DNA from: JAAOZN01 sp964421575
GTDB taxonomy: Archaea; Thermoproteota; Nitrososphaeria; Nitrososphaerales; JAAOZN01
Direction of reading: 5' to 3'
NCBI GenBank assembly: GCA_964421575.1
Contig: CAYQXI010000109.1
Span: 1 to 27,107, forward strand
Length of the DNA stretch: 27,107 nt
Position numbers and translations under genes: made by a program. Below, in pieces: positions 6,902 through 14,128 of this stretch (within the stretch, counting starts at the first letter, position 1; the number at the start of each line of letters is the position of its first letter). Below the pieces are notes generated by a model, which saw only the letters and a list, made by a program, of their open reading frames with translations, was not told the origin of the DNA and did no database searches.

Positions 6902-7838
6902 GAGCGGCTTTAAGACCTTTGTATCTGTTTCTTATGGTAACTTCTGTTACACCTGCGGCTTCAGCGACATCCTTCTGTGTTTTGTTTTCGCCTTCTAATA
7001 CGCAAGCCACATAGAGGGCTGCTGCAGCCAAACCCATCGGGTCTTTACCAGCTGAGGTTCTTGTCTCCGCAGCTTTCCGTAGGATCTCAATAGCTCTCCT
7101 CTTCGTCTTCTCTGATAATCCCGCCTTACTCGCTATCCTTGAAACACACTTTACTGGGTCTACGACAGGCATCTTGAGATCTAGCTCTCTTAACAGGAGC
7201 CGGTAGCATCTCGCTATATCCTTCTTCTTTACATTACTCACTTGAGCGACATCTTTAAGGGTTCTGGGTGTCTCGGTGTCTCTACACGCTGCGTATAAAG
7301 CGGCTGCGATTAAAGCTGAGATAGACCTTCCTCTGACCAAACCTTTCTCTAAAGCCTTTCGGTAGATGTAAGCTGCCTTCTCTATGACCGCATCACTCAC
7401 ACTAAGCTTATCCGCTAACCTATCAAGCTCGCTGAAGGCTTGCCTAAGGTTACGGTCTATGGGTTCGTGAACTTGGCTCCTACCGTCCCAAGTTCTCAGC
7501 CTCTCTATCGTAGCCTTCATCGAAGCGGGTAAGGCTTTGCCCGACGCATCGCGGTCCTCAACCCCGATCATAGTAGCAAGCCCCATATCGTGCATAGCTA
7601 GGGAGGATGGGACACCAGCTCTGCTTCGGTTCTCCTTCTCCTCTTTTGAGAAGGCTCTCCACTCTGGTCCAAGTTCCTCTATCTTCTCTTTAACCACATA
7701 ACCACAGTTGCTGCAGAAGAGTTCGCCTCCAGCTGTATCCATTACCATCGGACCCTTTCCACATCTAGGGCAGCGGTCTACAGATTGCCGTAGCCTATAT
7801 AGCCTCGCAGTATCTTCGTTTTCACTCATATTGCTCAC
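6891..7838 (-). CDS. tfb: Transcription initiation factor TFB (copy 1)
   Basis: This is the archaeal homologue of TFIIB, which bridges TBP-TATA and RNA polymerase. The 315-residue protein has an N-terminal zinc ribbon (CPRC...CSNC), then a B-reader/linker with PEWRAFSKEEKENRSRAG, then two cyclin repeats. The second repeat ends with the helix-turn-helix that reads BRE (QKDVAEAAGVTEVTIRNRYK). All the standard parts are present, so this is the likely housekeeping TFB. GTG at 7838 or ATG at 7829 could be the start. A TATA-like GATAAAAAG (minus sense, about 7858-7866) would put transcription close to either codon, implying a leaderless or very short leader. A second, different TFB lies at 15462. 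Confidence 0.95.
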   Translation of the reverse strand: MSNMSENEDTARLYRLRQSVDRCPRCGKGPMVMDTAGGELFCSNCGYVVKEKIEELGPEWRAFSKEEKENRSRAGVPSSLAMHDMGLATMIGVEDRDASGKALPASMKATIERLRTWDGRSQVHEPIDRNLRQAFSELDRLADKLSVSDAVIEKAAYIYRKALEKGLVRGRSISALIAAALYAACRDTETPRTLKDVAQVSNVKKKDIARCYRLLLRELDLKMPVVDPVKCVSRIASKAGLSEKTKRRAIEILRKAAETRTSAGKDPMGLAAAALYVACVLEGENKTQKDVAEAAGVTEVTIRNRYKGLKAALNL

Positions 7839-8159
7839 CAGAAGACTTTTTATCCCAGTTAGAAAGTAGTATTTACTTGTTAATAAACATTACTAAACAT
7901 TCTATTAGAGGAACATTAAACCAAACCCTAAAATATATAGAGTGTAAGGAGCCTTTTATCTATTCTAAGAAAGCAATGGCTGAGCTACCTTGAGACTTCT
8001 GATTACCATATCTTAGCGACTTTGAATAATTCTTAACATTTGACAGATTAGTTTTCTATCTGAAGATTTTTAGCCAAAAACGCTTTAGAAGCTACTTTTT
8101 GGAGATTATTGTCTGCTACCTACCGTGTTGTTTGCTAAAAAGTTTAAGAGGTTGCTCGG
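7839..8159. other. AT-rich intergenic region between divergent TFB and PfkB genes
   Basis: There is no gene here that I can support. Besides the TFB TATA-like element at about 7858-7866, there are plus-strand TATA-like runs (AAATATATAG near 7931-7940 and CCTTTTATCT near 7948-7957) that do not lead to a recognisable coding region. They could serve an undetected small RNA or be chance in AT-rich DNA. Just before the PfkB start there is an AAGAGGTTG ribosome-binding-like stretch. Confidence 0.4.
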
Positions 8160-9068
8160 TTGAAAAATAGTGGGTTGGTTAAGCTTCTTGTAGTTGGTCA
8201 CGTTACGATAGATCATATAATTTCACCTACCCTCGATTTGATATCATTAGGCGGCCCTCCAAGCTATGCTGGTCTTATGGCAAGAAGATTAGGAGCCAAG
8301 GTAGACGCCGCTACAAAAGTTGGGTTAGACTTCCCAGAGCATTATGCACTATTCTTAACTAGATACATTAGTTTAGTTAAGCCAGCGTTTTCCCAGAAAA
8401 AGCCTACTACAAGATTCCAGATTCAGCAATACGGTAGTGGCAGAAGATTGAAGTTAATAAGCAGGTGTGAAGATATCGGAGAGGACCAGATAGAAGCCAA
8501 AGATTACGATATATGCGTTTTAAACGCTGTGGCAGGAGAGGTTTCTAAGGGAGTGGTTGCTGCCGCAAGAAACGCGGCAAGATACATCTTTCTTGACCCG
8601 CAGGGTTTCCTTAGAAGGTTCGATTCACAAGGTTTCTGTACCCTCTCTGATATGGATAAATCGCTTCTGAAAGATGTTGACGTGCTGAAGGTGGATGAGG
8701 AGGAGATGCAGAGCCTAACGGGTTCAGACGACCAGAAACGAGCCTTGAACGAACTCCACAAACTAGGACCAAAGGCGGTTATATTAACATCCCCTGCAAG
8801 GTGTGTTACACTCTCTACAGGAAGGGAGGTCTACAGGATACCTATTCCAGCTATAAATGTGGTAGGCGACACAACCGGCGCTGGCGACATCTTGGCTGGT
8901 GCTTTCGCAGCATCTTTCCCCCAGAATAGAGATCTTTTGCGGGCCGTTTGTCTTGGTGTTTCTGCGGCTACTCTTGCAGTTCGGGGTGTAGGCATATCTA
9001 AGATACCTTCTGGTGAAGAGGTTTCTGAGCTCGCTGAGCAGATATTAAGTGGTGTCGAATGCTGTTAG
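8160..9068 (+). CDS. PfkB-family carbohydrate/nucleoside kinase
   Basis: This is a 302-residue ribokinase-fold kinase that moves phosphate from ATP to a sugar, sugar alcohol or nucleoside hydroxyl. The N-terminus has the VVGHVTIDHI strand and the GGPPSYAG substrate-binding loop. The C-terminus has the DTTGAGDILAGAFAA signature, with the catalytic Asp and anion hole, followed by AAxxVRG-type helices. The overall form (short lid, GGPPxYA) recalls the myo-inositol 3-kinase group, but the substrate cannot be read from the sequence. The TTG start has AGAGGTTG upstream. The gene is convergent with the E1-like gene and overlaps it by 4 nt. Confidence 0.9.
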   Translation: MKNSGLVKLLVVGHVTIDHIISPTLDLISLGGPPSYAGLMARRLGAKVDAATKVGLDFPEHYALFLTRYISLVKPAFSQKKPTTRFQIQQYGSGRRLKLISRCEDIGEDQIEAKDYDICVLNAVAGEVSKGVVAAARNAARYIFLDPQGFLRRFDSQGFCTLSDMDKSLLKDVDVLKVDEEEMQSLTGSDDQKRALNELHKLGPKAVILTSPARCVTLSTGREVYRIPIPAINVVGDTTGAGDILAGAFAASFPQNRDLLRAVCLGVSAATLAVRGVGISKIPSGEEVSELAEQILSGVECC

Positions 9069-10093
9069 CCTAGTTCCAGTAATCTGAGCAACTCGTTGTA
9101 GATGGTTAATGCCTCTTCTTCGCTCTTTACATTCTTTAGGAGCAACCTTCCTTGCCTAAACAGGCTTACCTCAACCCCCTTGTATTCGAAAACTAGGATG
9201 ATTGGTGAGCTGGCAAGCACCTTATAGCTGCTGATCCTCTTACGCGCCTCATCCAAGTTTATATTCATAGGTTTAGGCGGGTTAATATTCACAGTATCTC
9301 TACCACACATCCACACCAACCGCTCTTTCTGCTCTGTTGCTCTTTCAACCTTCTGCTGACAGACCCTACAACCCTCAGCCTTAGCTAGCTCGATCGTTAA
9401 GAAATCCATTCGCCTGAAGTCGCAGATGAGTAACCTATTCTTTAAGCCGCCCTTTATTCCAGCTAAGAGCTTGATTGTTTCCAAAGCTTGTATAGCGCCG
9501 ATAACGCCGGGTGTGGCGCCTATTACACCTCTTGTGGAACAGGTTGGTAGTATCTCATCATTCAATCCAGGTAAGACGCATTCTAGGCAAGGCGTTTCTG
9601 GTGGGTGAAAAACGGTAACGTTTCCTTCTAAGCCTAAGGCGCCTCCGAAGACGTAGGGTATTCCCCGCTTTGTGCAAGCTTCGTTTACGATATATCTTGT
9701 GCTCATATTATCTAAACCGTCTACTACGCAGTCTACACCCTCGATGATGCTATCAATATTTGAGCGTCTGACGTTCTCAGGGATTGTATCTATCTTCACA
9801 TCCGGGTTTATCTCGCTGAGCTTTTTAGCCGCTACTTCAACCTTCGAGTATCTGAGATCTCTTCTGCTGTATAATACTTGTCTATGGAGGTTATGTAGCT
9901 CAACGGTGTCTTGGTCCACTAGCCTAAGGTAGCCTACCCCAGCTAAGGTGAGGTAGAGTGAAGAAACGCTACCTAACCCCCCTACACCTATTACTGCAAC
10001 CCTCCCTTTGCTGAGCTTTCGCTGCCCTTCTATGCCTAGCTCTGGCATCGTTATCTGGCGTAGATAGTATTCATTAAATGCACTTGGCTGCAT
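9065..10093 (-). CDS. E1-like adenylyltransferase (ThiF/MoeB/UbaA family)
   Basis: This enzyme adenylates the C-terminal Gly-Gly of a ubiquitin-like or sulfur-carrier protein, feeding thiolation, molybdopterin or protein conjugation. The protein is 342 residues from ATG at 10093, the start chosen because GGAG lies 11 nt upstream and family homology begins at NEYYLRQITMPELG. It has the GVGGLGS nucleotide loop (about 36-42), VDQDTVE, four zinc cysteines (CLEC about 169-172, CRVC about 242-245) and a PTCSTRGV active-site cysteine (about 185). The last 80 residues form the MCGRDTVNI C-terminal domain often attached to ThiF proteins. It follows the JAMM gene by 49 nt in the same operon. No carrier protein or E2 is adjacent, so a sulfur-carrier role is the simpler reading. 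Confidence 0.93.
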   Translation of the reverse strand: MQPSAFNEYYLRQITMPELGIEGQRKLSKGRVAVIGVGGLGSVSSLYLTLAGVGYLRLVDQDTVELHNLHRQVLYSRRDLRYSKVEVAAKKLSEINPDVKIDTIPENVRRSNIDSIIEGVDCVVDGLDNMSTRYIVNEACTKRGIPYVFGGALGLEGNVTVFHPPETPCLECVLPGLNDEILPTCSTRGVIGATPGVIGAIQALETIKLLAGIKGGLKNRLLICDFRRMDFLTIELAKAEGCRVCQQKVERATEQKERLVWMCGRDTVNINPPKPMNINLDEARKRISSYKVLASSPIILVFEYKGVEVSLFRQGRLLLKNVKSEEEALTIYNELLRLLELG

Positions 10094-10142
10094 ACGTTTC
10101 GGTTCTCCGATATCACATATAAAGTATGTTACGCGCCCCTCT

Positions 10143-10541
10143 TTATGGGAGTATCTTAAGCTTCTCAAAATATTTACCACTCGAGTAATATGCTGCCATT
10201 GAGCCATCTACCATAGAGATGATCAACCAGACCATTGGGTTGATTTTCATGTAGTGTAGGTCGATAGCAGACGGCTCTGGTGGCGCTGGATGCGAATGGT
10301 AAATACCTATAACATCTAAACCTACCTTATCCGCCTCCTCAAACGCTTTAAGCACATCTGACGGAGAGATCTCGAATGCTGTAGCAGAGTTTAAAGTATT
10401 AGTAGCTGGGATGATCTTTAGAACAACAAACCCTTCATTCTCTGCTCTGCCAAGAAGGAAACCACAAGTCTCCTTAGGTCGGCTAGACTCAACCAAGCGG
10501 TTAAGATGCTGCCTATCTACAAAGCTTAGGAAAAGGTACAT
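10143..10541 (-). CDS. JAMM/MPN+ metalloprotease (Rpn11/JAMM1-like)
   Basis: This is a 132-residue zinc isopeptidase of the Mov34/MPN family. The full JAMM set is present: E24 in RPKETCGFLLG, then H82-S83-H84-P85, S91 and D94 in HSHPAPPEPSAID. Relatives cleave ubiquitin-like proteins from substrates (archaeal desampylases), or trim residues after the Gly-Gly of a carrier so that the E1 can activate it. Being upstream of an E1-like gene in the same transcript supports that role. The protein is a lone domain of typical length. The start is ATG at 10541, with a shared TATA-like element at about 10567-10580 between it and eL13. Confidence 0.93.
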   Translation of the reverse strand: MYLFLSFVDRQHLNRLVESSRPKETCGFLLGRAENEGFVVLKIIPATNTLNSATAFEISPSDVLKAFEEADKVGLDVIGIYHSHPAPPEPSAIDLHYMKINPMVWLIISMVDGSMAAYYSSGKYFEKLKILP

Positions 10542-10567
10542 AGGAGCTGGAAACGAAGATGTGTCTC

Positions 10568-10583
10568 AAAAAGCTTAAGATTT
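10568..10583. promoter_or_regulatory. Shared TATA-like element between JAMM and eL13
   Basis: The element AAAAAGCTTAAGATTT is the only obvious TATA-like run in the 66-bp spacer. It lies about 25-27 nt from each divergent start codon, so one element could serve both directions with short leaders. Confidence 0.35.
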
Positions 10584-10607
10584 CCATCTGACAACCCTGA
10601 AAAAGGT

Positions 10608-10949
10608 ATGAGCGGAGAAACGAAAACAAAACGTAAGATAACAAAAAAGGCTGGGAAATCGACCAAGACTAAAATGGTTGCTACAAAAGCGAAGAAGAAG
10701 GAGAGGAAACCTAAGGTTCAATACAAACCTCAAGGCGAAGCGCCTGATGCGGTTGTGGTTAGGAAACACCATATTCTAGTTAAACGAAGAGAAGGCAAAG
10801 GCTTCTCTCTAGGCGAATTAAAGGCAGTCGGGTTAACGGTAGAACAAGCTCGCAAGTTAAAGCTTAAGGTTGATAAACGGAGGTCTACAGTCCACTCCTG
10901 GAACATCGAGGCTTTACAACAATATTTAGGCTTGAAAGCGGCTGCTTGA
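10608..10949 (+). CDS. rpl13e: Large-subunit ribosomal protein eL13 (L13e)
   Basis: This is a 113-residue basic protein. The first 40 residues are a Lys-rich, low-complexity tail that would contact rRNA. The C-terminal half carries the L13e core, GKGFSLGELKAVGL followed by ARKLKLKVDKRRSTVH. eL13 is present in Crenarchaeota, Thaumarchaeota and related groups but is missing from Euryarchaeota, which helps place the organism. The ATG start at 10608 follows GAAAAAGGT. It is monocistronic and divergent from the JAMM/E1 operon. Confidence 0.92.
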   Translation: MSGETKTKRKITKKAGKSTKTKMVATKAKKKERKPKVQYKPQGEAPDAVVVRKHHILVKRREGKGFSLGELKAVGLTVEQARKLKLKVDKRRSTVHSWNIEALQQYLGLKAAA

Positions 10950-11001
10950 AGGCTCATAGATCGATGACAGATACAATAACTTCTGTAGAGTCGTGGCTGA
11001 G

Positions 11002-11664
11002 CTAAAAAGGTAGTAAGGTTGTGCCGAAGAACACTTTTAGGGATATGTCTATCGCAAAAACAGCTAATAGTAGACCCAATGCTATCAGCAACACTCCGTA
11101 ACCCTTCGAGTTAAGCAGTTTTGTGCTTCTTTCACCAGCAAACCCCATTAGAGTTAACCAGAGAAAATCAAGCCACACGTGTGCAACGTACATTAAGAGT
11201 AGATATACGGCGCCCATGCTTGAAGATAATCGCAGAAGAGGCAAGCCTATGCTCAGCCACCATAAAAGGAAGTATGGGTTTGCAGAGGTTAGGAGAAAAC
11301 CCACCCAGACAGGGTTAAGTCCAAATATTCTCCCACCTCTGATCTGAATCTCACCACCCCTAAGCAAATCGACCCCATCCTTTATGTTTACGTATGAGAA
11401 GAAGGAGACGAAGCCGAACATAACCGATGCTAAGACGTAACTTACAACCGGAATCTTTAGGAAGGAGCCGGCGGTAAGAGTAAGTAGAGTTATAGCGAGT
11501 ATGTAGGGAACCTCGAACATCGTGTGACCAAGCGCTACCAGAAATCCTCCTTTAGCGAATTTCCTAGCGCCAATGGATATCGCTGAAACGGTAAGAGGTC
11601 CTGGTGAAAAAGCCCCAGATACCGAGATGAAGATTGTTGAGACGATGAGTGTTGTAGCATCCAT
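11002..11664 (-). CDS. LysE/RhtB-family amino acid exporter
   Basis: This is a 220-residue, six-helix membrane protein. The family's early SGAFSPGPLTVSAIS motif (G-x-x-x-PGP) is at residues about 16-30, with a central hydrophilic loop near KDGVDLLRGGE and a conserved NP in the fifth helix (SANPYFLLWW). Members export amino acids or similar small molecules by proton antiport; the substrate here is not predictable. It lies 14 nt downstream of the oxoguanine glycosylase gene on the same strand, so the two probably share a transcript without an obvious functional link. Confidence 0.9.
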   Translation of the reverse strand: MDATTLIVSTIFISVSGAFSPGPLTVSAISIGARKFAKGGFLVALGHTMFEVPYILAITLLTLTAGSFLKIPVVSYVLASVMFGFVSFFSYVNIKDGVDLLRGGEIQIRGGRIFGLNPVWVGFLLTSANPYFLLWWLSIGLPLLRLSSSMGAVYLLLMYVAHVWLDFLWLTLMGFAGERSTKLLNSKGYGVLLIALGLLLAVFAIDISLKVFFGTTLLPF

Positions 11665-11678
11665 TGCTTATCATTAAC

Positions 11679-12611
11679 CTAAAGAGCCTTGATTAAAGCC
11701 TTACTTAAACTACAAGGATTAAATCGGGTTGCAGAACGCTCGTTCATAAACAGATATTGCTGGGCGTACCCAGCATAGTATCCAAAATACTCTATCATTC
11801 TTTTTCTAATTCTATTGTAGTTTACCTTATCTAGTGCCCTCTTCGCCTTAATTTTAATAATCAGATTTGCATCAAAGAGATGAGCGTAGTTGTTTAGTAT
11901 GCTTTGTCTAATCCATCGGTCTATCGGAAAGGATTCAAGCTTGTGAAAACCAAAGAGTAGAATACAGTCAACAGCCTTTTCCCCTACACCCTTTATTTTG
12001 CTTTGCAGGAGAAGAGTTCTCGCTGACTCGTAGCTCTGCTCGATCAAGTTAGGGATCAAATCCTCTCTGTTTGTAATAATCTTAGCTGCCTCTAGTAGCC
12101 AAGGCGCACGGTAACCAAAGCCAACCTTCCTTAAGCCTTCTTCTTTAAACTGTAGGATAGCTTGTGGTGTGGGAAAGGTATAGAGAACTACACCGTTGAT
12201 CTTCTTTGCTGCACCAAGTATTGCGCACAGCTTGTTTATCGTCGTTTCAACTCTTTTTATGCTTGTATTCGTTGCTGTGAGGAATGATAAGATGGTCTCC
12301 CAAGGTTCTTGTCTAACTATTCTAAGCCCCTCATACTTCTTTAGCGCCGCAGCTATATACCTATCCTTGTTTATGGATTCGTAAATTTTGAGGAGATCGT
12401 CTTCTAACCCAAAGTATCTTACAACCCCTTCTTCATTTAACTCCTCGTTGGACTCGATTTGAAGCATATTCTTAATCTGAGTCACTTTAACGGCGGTCGA
12501 ACCTATCCAGCCGTACCAAGAATCGCCGACTTTACGCCATCTGAATGTCTGCCCAGAATTTAGTGTATAATCGAGATCAAAGGGCTGAATAAGGCTCACT
12601 GTAAGACGCAT
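11679..12611 (-). CDS. ogg: 8-oxoguanine DNA glycosylase/AP lyase (OGG1-like)
   Basis: This enzyme removes 8-oxoguanine from DNA in base excision repair. The 310-residue protein has an N-terminal beta domain with FDLDYTLNSGQTFRW, as in OGG1, then a helical domain with SFLTATNTSIKR. The helix-hairpin-helix is KIKGVGEKAVDC. K212 is the Schiff-base lysine and D231 (FPIDRWI) the catalytic aspartate; the 19-residue gap equals that of human OGG1 (K249/D268). The start is ATG at 12611, only 22 nt from a central TATA-like element, so the message is probably leaderless. The LysE exporter follows in the operon. Confidence 0.93.
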   Translation of the reverse strand: MRLTVSLIQPFDLDYTLNSGQTFRWRKVGDSWYGWIGSTAVKVTQIKNMLQIESNEELNEEGVVRYFGLEDDLLKIYESINKDRYIAAALKKYEGLRIVRQEPWETILSFLTATNTSIKRVETTINKLCAILGAAKKINGVVLYTFPTPQAILQFKEEGLRKVGFGYRAPWLLEAAKIITNREDLIPNLIEQSYESARTLLLQSKIKGVGEKAVDCILLFGFHKLESFPIDRWIRQSILNNYAHLFDANLIIKIKAKRALDKVNYNRIRKRMIEYFGYYAGYAQQYLFMNERSATRFNPCSLSKALIKAL

Positions 12612-12632
12612 GATTGTATACGTGTATGAGCA

Positions 12633-12646
12633 TAAACTAATAAAGG
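12633..12646. promoter_or_regulatory. Shared TATA-like element between ogg and NT5C-type gene
   Basis: TAAACTAATAAAGG is the central AT-rich element of a 54-bp spacer. It ends 19 nt before the GTG at 12666 on one side and lies 21 nt from the ATG at 12611 on the other. With the usual archaeal TATA-to-start distance, both transcripts would begin at or beside their start codons. Confidence 0.45.
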
Positions 12647-12665
12647 TTAGTCTGCGATTAAAAAG

Positions 12666-13277
12666 GTGTTGCTAAATAACCAAAAGAAGCGTGTAGCGGT
12701 AGACGTAGACGGGACGCTAGCTGATGTTATGCCGATGTGGGTGAAAGTGTATAACGAAGAGTATAGTAAGAACCTAGACTACAAGAGCATAAATAAGTGG
12801 ACTTTCTGGAGCGACCTAGGCATATCTACACGTGAATTCTTCAAGATCTTCTCTAAAGCTTGGTCGAGATGGGAGGAGATAAAACCTATGGAAGAGAATG
12901 TAGCAGAGAGTATGAAGATGCTACACCAGTTCTGCTCGCTCGACGTCGTCACTGGAAGAACAAAGGATACGCTAAAATACGTCAAGAACTGGTTGGAAAA
13001 ACATCAAATATCCTATGACCGTTTTTTGGCAGTCTCCAGCTGGCAACAAAAGATCTATCTTCCCTACGATTTTTATATAGATGATTCCCCAGATCTCGCA
13101 CGGTTAGCAGCACGCAAAAGAAAGATGGTCTTACTCTACAACCAACCTTGGAACAAAGAGATTAAAGAGGGAGGTTGGGTTAAACGCATCAATAATCTAA
13201 GCGATGCGATCGAAATTCTTAAGACGCTAAGCCCTACTCAGCCTACGCACATCAAATACGATGGTAGAAGGCGGTAG
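12666..13277 (+). CDS. HAD phosphatase, 5'(3')-deoxyribonucleotidase (NT5C) type
   Basis: This is a 203-residue HAD-fold protein resembling NT5C nucleotidases. Motif I is VDVDGTLAD, with nucleophile D13 and acid D15; motif II is VVTGRT; and FYIDDSPD is the C-terminal metal-binding motif. The cap-forming region (INKWTFWSDLGIS...EEIKPMEE) matches NT5C-type enzymes. It probably dephosphorylates a (deoxy)nucleoside monophosphate, though the exact substrate is not shown. It starts at GTG 12666 (TTG 12669 is possible) and is probably leaderless. Its 3' end overlaps the convergent unknown gene by 51 nt, an unusually long antisense overlap. Confidence 0.85.
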   Translation: MLLNNQKKRVAVDVDGTLADVMPMWVKVYNEEYSKNLDYKSINKWTFWSDLGISTREFFKIFSKAWSRWEEIKPMEENVAESMKMLHQFCSLDVVTGRTKDTLKYVKNWLEKHQISYDRFLAVSSWQQKIYLPYDFYIDDSPDLARLAARKRKMVLLYNQPWNKEIKEGGWVKRINNLSDAIEILKTLSPTQPTHIKYDGRRR

Positions 13278-13763
13278 ATGTATTTCTAACATTTGTTGAG
13301 GCGGAGGTATGAAATTTAACACGTGTAGGAGAGTAGTCGTTTTCCCCGACTTACCAATTACTATCTCTTTCCGATCAAGCCTTATCTGGGGTTCGTATAA
13401 AACATCAAACTCGTGTCTATAAGTTTCACCCCAGAGTGTGAAACGATATTCTACATTTATGTAGGGGATAGATAGGTGATATCGGTTAGGGTTTCTAGGA
13501 GCATGTAGGATATCATCTTGCATATAAAGGCGTTTATGAAGCTCGTCGTAAAAAGGGACTTTAGCATACACGGTAGCTCGCTGATGTTTCCTATATGCAA
13601 CTGCCTCATACTTCTTAAATTCTTGATCTGGGAGTTGAGATAAACCGTATTTACCGTCGTCTTTTAGCAACATCATCCTATTAACAATTACCCGCAACTT
13701 GGAGTCTAATATTCTCCTCAGATTCTCCACAAATTGGTGTTCGTTACAATCGTAGGTTGGCAT
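13227..13763 (-). CDS. Conserved-looking protein of unknown function (178 aa)
   Basis: I do not recognise this family. The protein has mixed alpha/beta character, is rich in Tyr, His and Arg, and has no Cys motif (one Cys at residue 6), membrane segment or P-loop. A central block, RYHLSIPYINVEYRFTLWG, looks like beta strands. GKSGKTTT late in the protein resembles a phosphate-binding loop but is not at a domain start and lacks a following Walker B. The start is ATG at 13763, 2 nt after the stop of the upstream 100-residue gene, so the two form an operon. The last 51 nt overlap the NT5C-type gene on the other strand. Confidence 0.7.
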   Translation of the reverse strand: MPTYDCNEHQFVENLRRILDSKLRVIVNRMMLLKDDGKYGLSQLPDQEFKKYEAVAYRKHQRATVYAKVPFYDELHKRLYMQDDILHAPRNPNRYHLSIPYINVEYRFTLWGETYRHEFDVLYEPQIRLDRKEIVIGKSGKTTTLLHVLNFIPPPQQMLEIHLPPSTIVFDVRRLSRA

Positions 13764-13765
13764 GC

Positions 13766-14068
13766 TTAACTAACCCTATCGCCGATGAGGGAAAGGATGT
13801 CACGTATGGCTTCGATTGTCTTTTCTTTGCCACAGATCGTAACAACCGGATCTTTGAGATGATAGAATCTTCCGATCTCATCTGAAAGGGTTACCACTTC
13901 ATATCCGTTGGTGTAAAGCCTTCTATGCCAGAATCTGTTATCTGAGATTACTGTTGCTTCAGAAGTTAAATTGAATCCCAACTCAAGTAGCTTCGCTTCT
14001 ACGGCTGCCACCGGCGCCAAACTTGGCATCGACTTAAGCCTTAGATCGCTCTTCCTCCCGCTACCCAT
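13766..14068 (-). CDS. Small protein of unknown function (100 aa)
   Basis: This is a 100-residue protein with a basic N-terminus (GSGRKSDLRLK), a helix (AAVEAKLLELGF), then several predicted strands (YEVVTLSDEIG, DPVVTICG) and a last helix (TIEAIRDILS). The alternation suggests a small ferredoxin-like or similar alpha/beta fold, but I see no known signature. The start is ATG at 14068; a second ATG at codon 14 fits the start of the folded part. A TATA-like TTTTAA lies about 33 nt upstream. It is cotranscribed with the 178-residue unknown gene. Confidence 0.68.
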   Translation of the reverse strand: MGSGRKSDLRLKSMPSLAPVAAVEAKLLELGFNLTSEATVISDNRFWHRRLYTNGYEVVTLSDEIGRFYHLKDPVVTICGKEKTIEAIRDILSLIGDRVS

Positions 14069-14128
14069 ACCTAAAGTATGTTAGTAGAGGTTCTTAAAAT
14101 GCTTACCTGTCAAGGATACGCTAAGAGG

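Noticed and set aside
10094..10207. N-terminal extension of the E1-like protein from the more upstream start
   Set aside because: It would overlap the JAMM gene by 65 nt, is unlike any family N-terminus, and an ATG with GGAG upstream exists at 10093.
9065..10541. A full Caldiarchaeum-type ubiquitin operon (Ubl, E2, E1, RING, Rpn11)
   Set aside because: Only the E1-like and JAMM genes are here; no Ubl, E2 or RING-like gene is adjacent.
10965..11008. Possible C/D box small RNA or hairpin between eL13 and LysE genes (GATGA, CTGA and a GCTCA/TGAGC stem)
   Set aside because: The C box fits poorly, there is no C'/D' pair and the span is too short; it may simply be a convergent 3' region.
13300..13360. 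Walker A-like GKSGKTTT in the 178-residue unknown protein
   Set aside because: It is near the C-terminus with no Walker B after it, so an NTPase domain is not supported.
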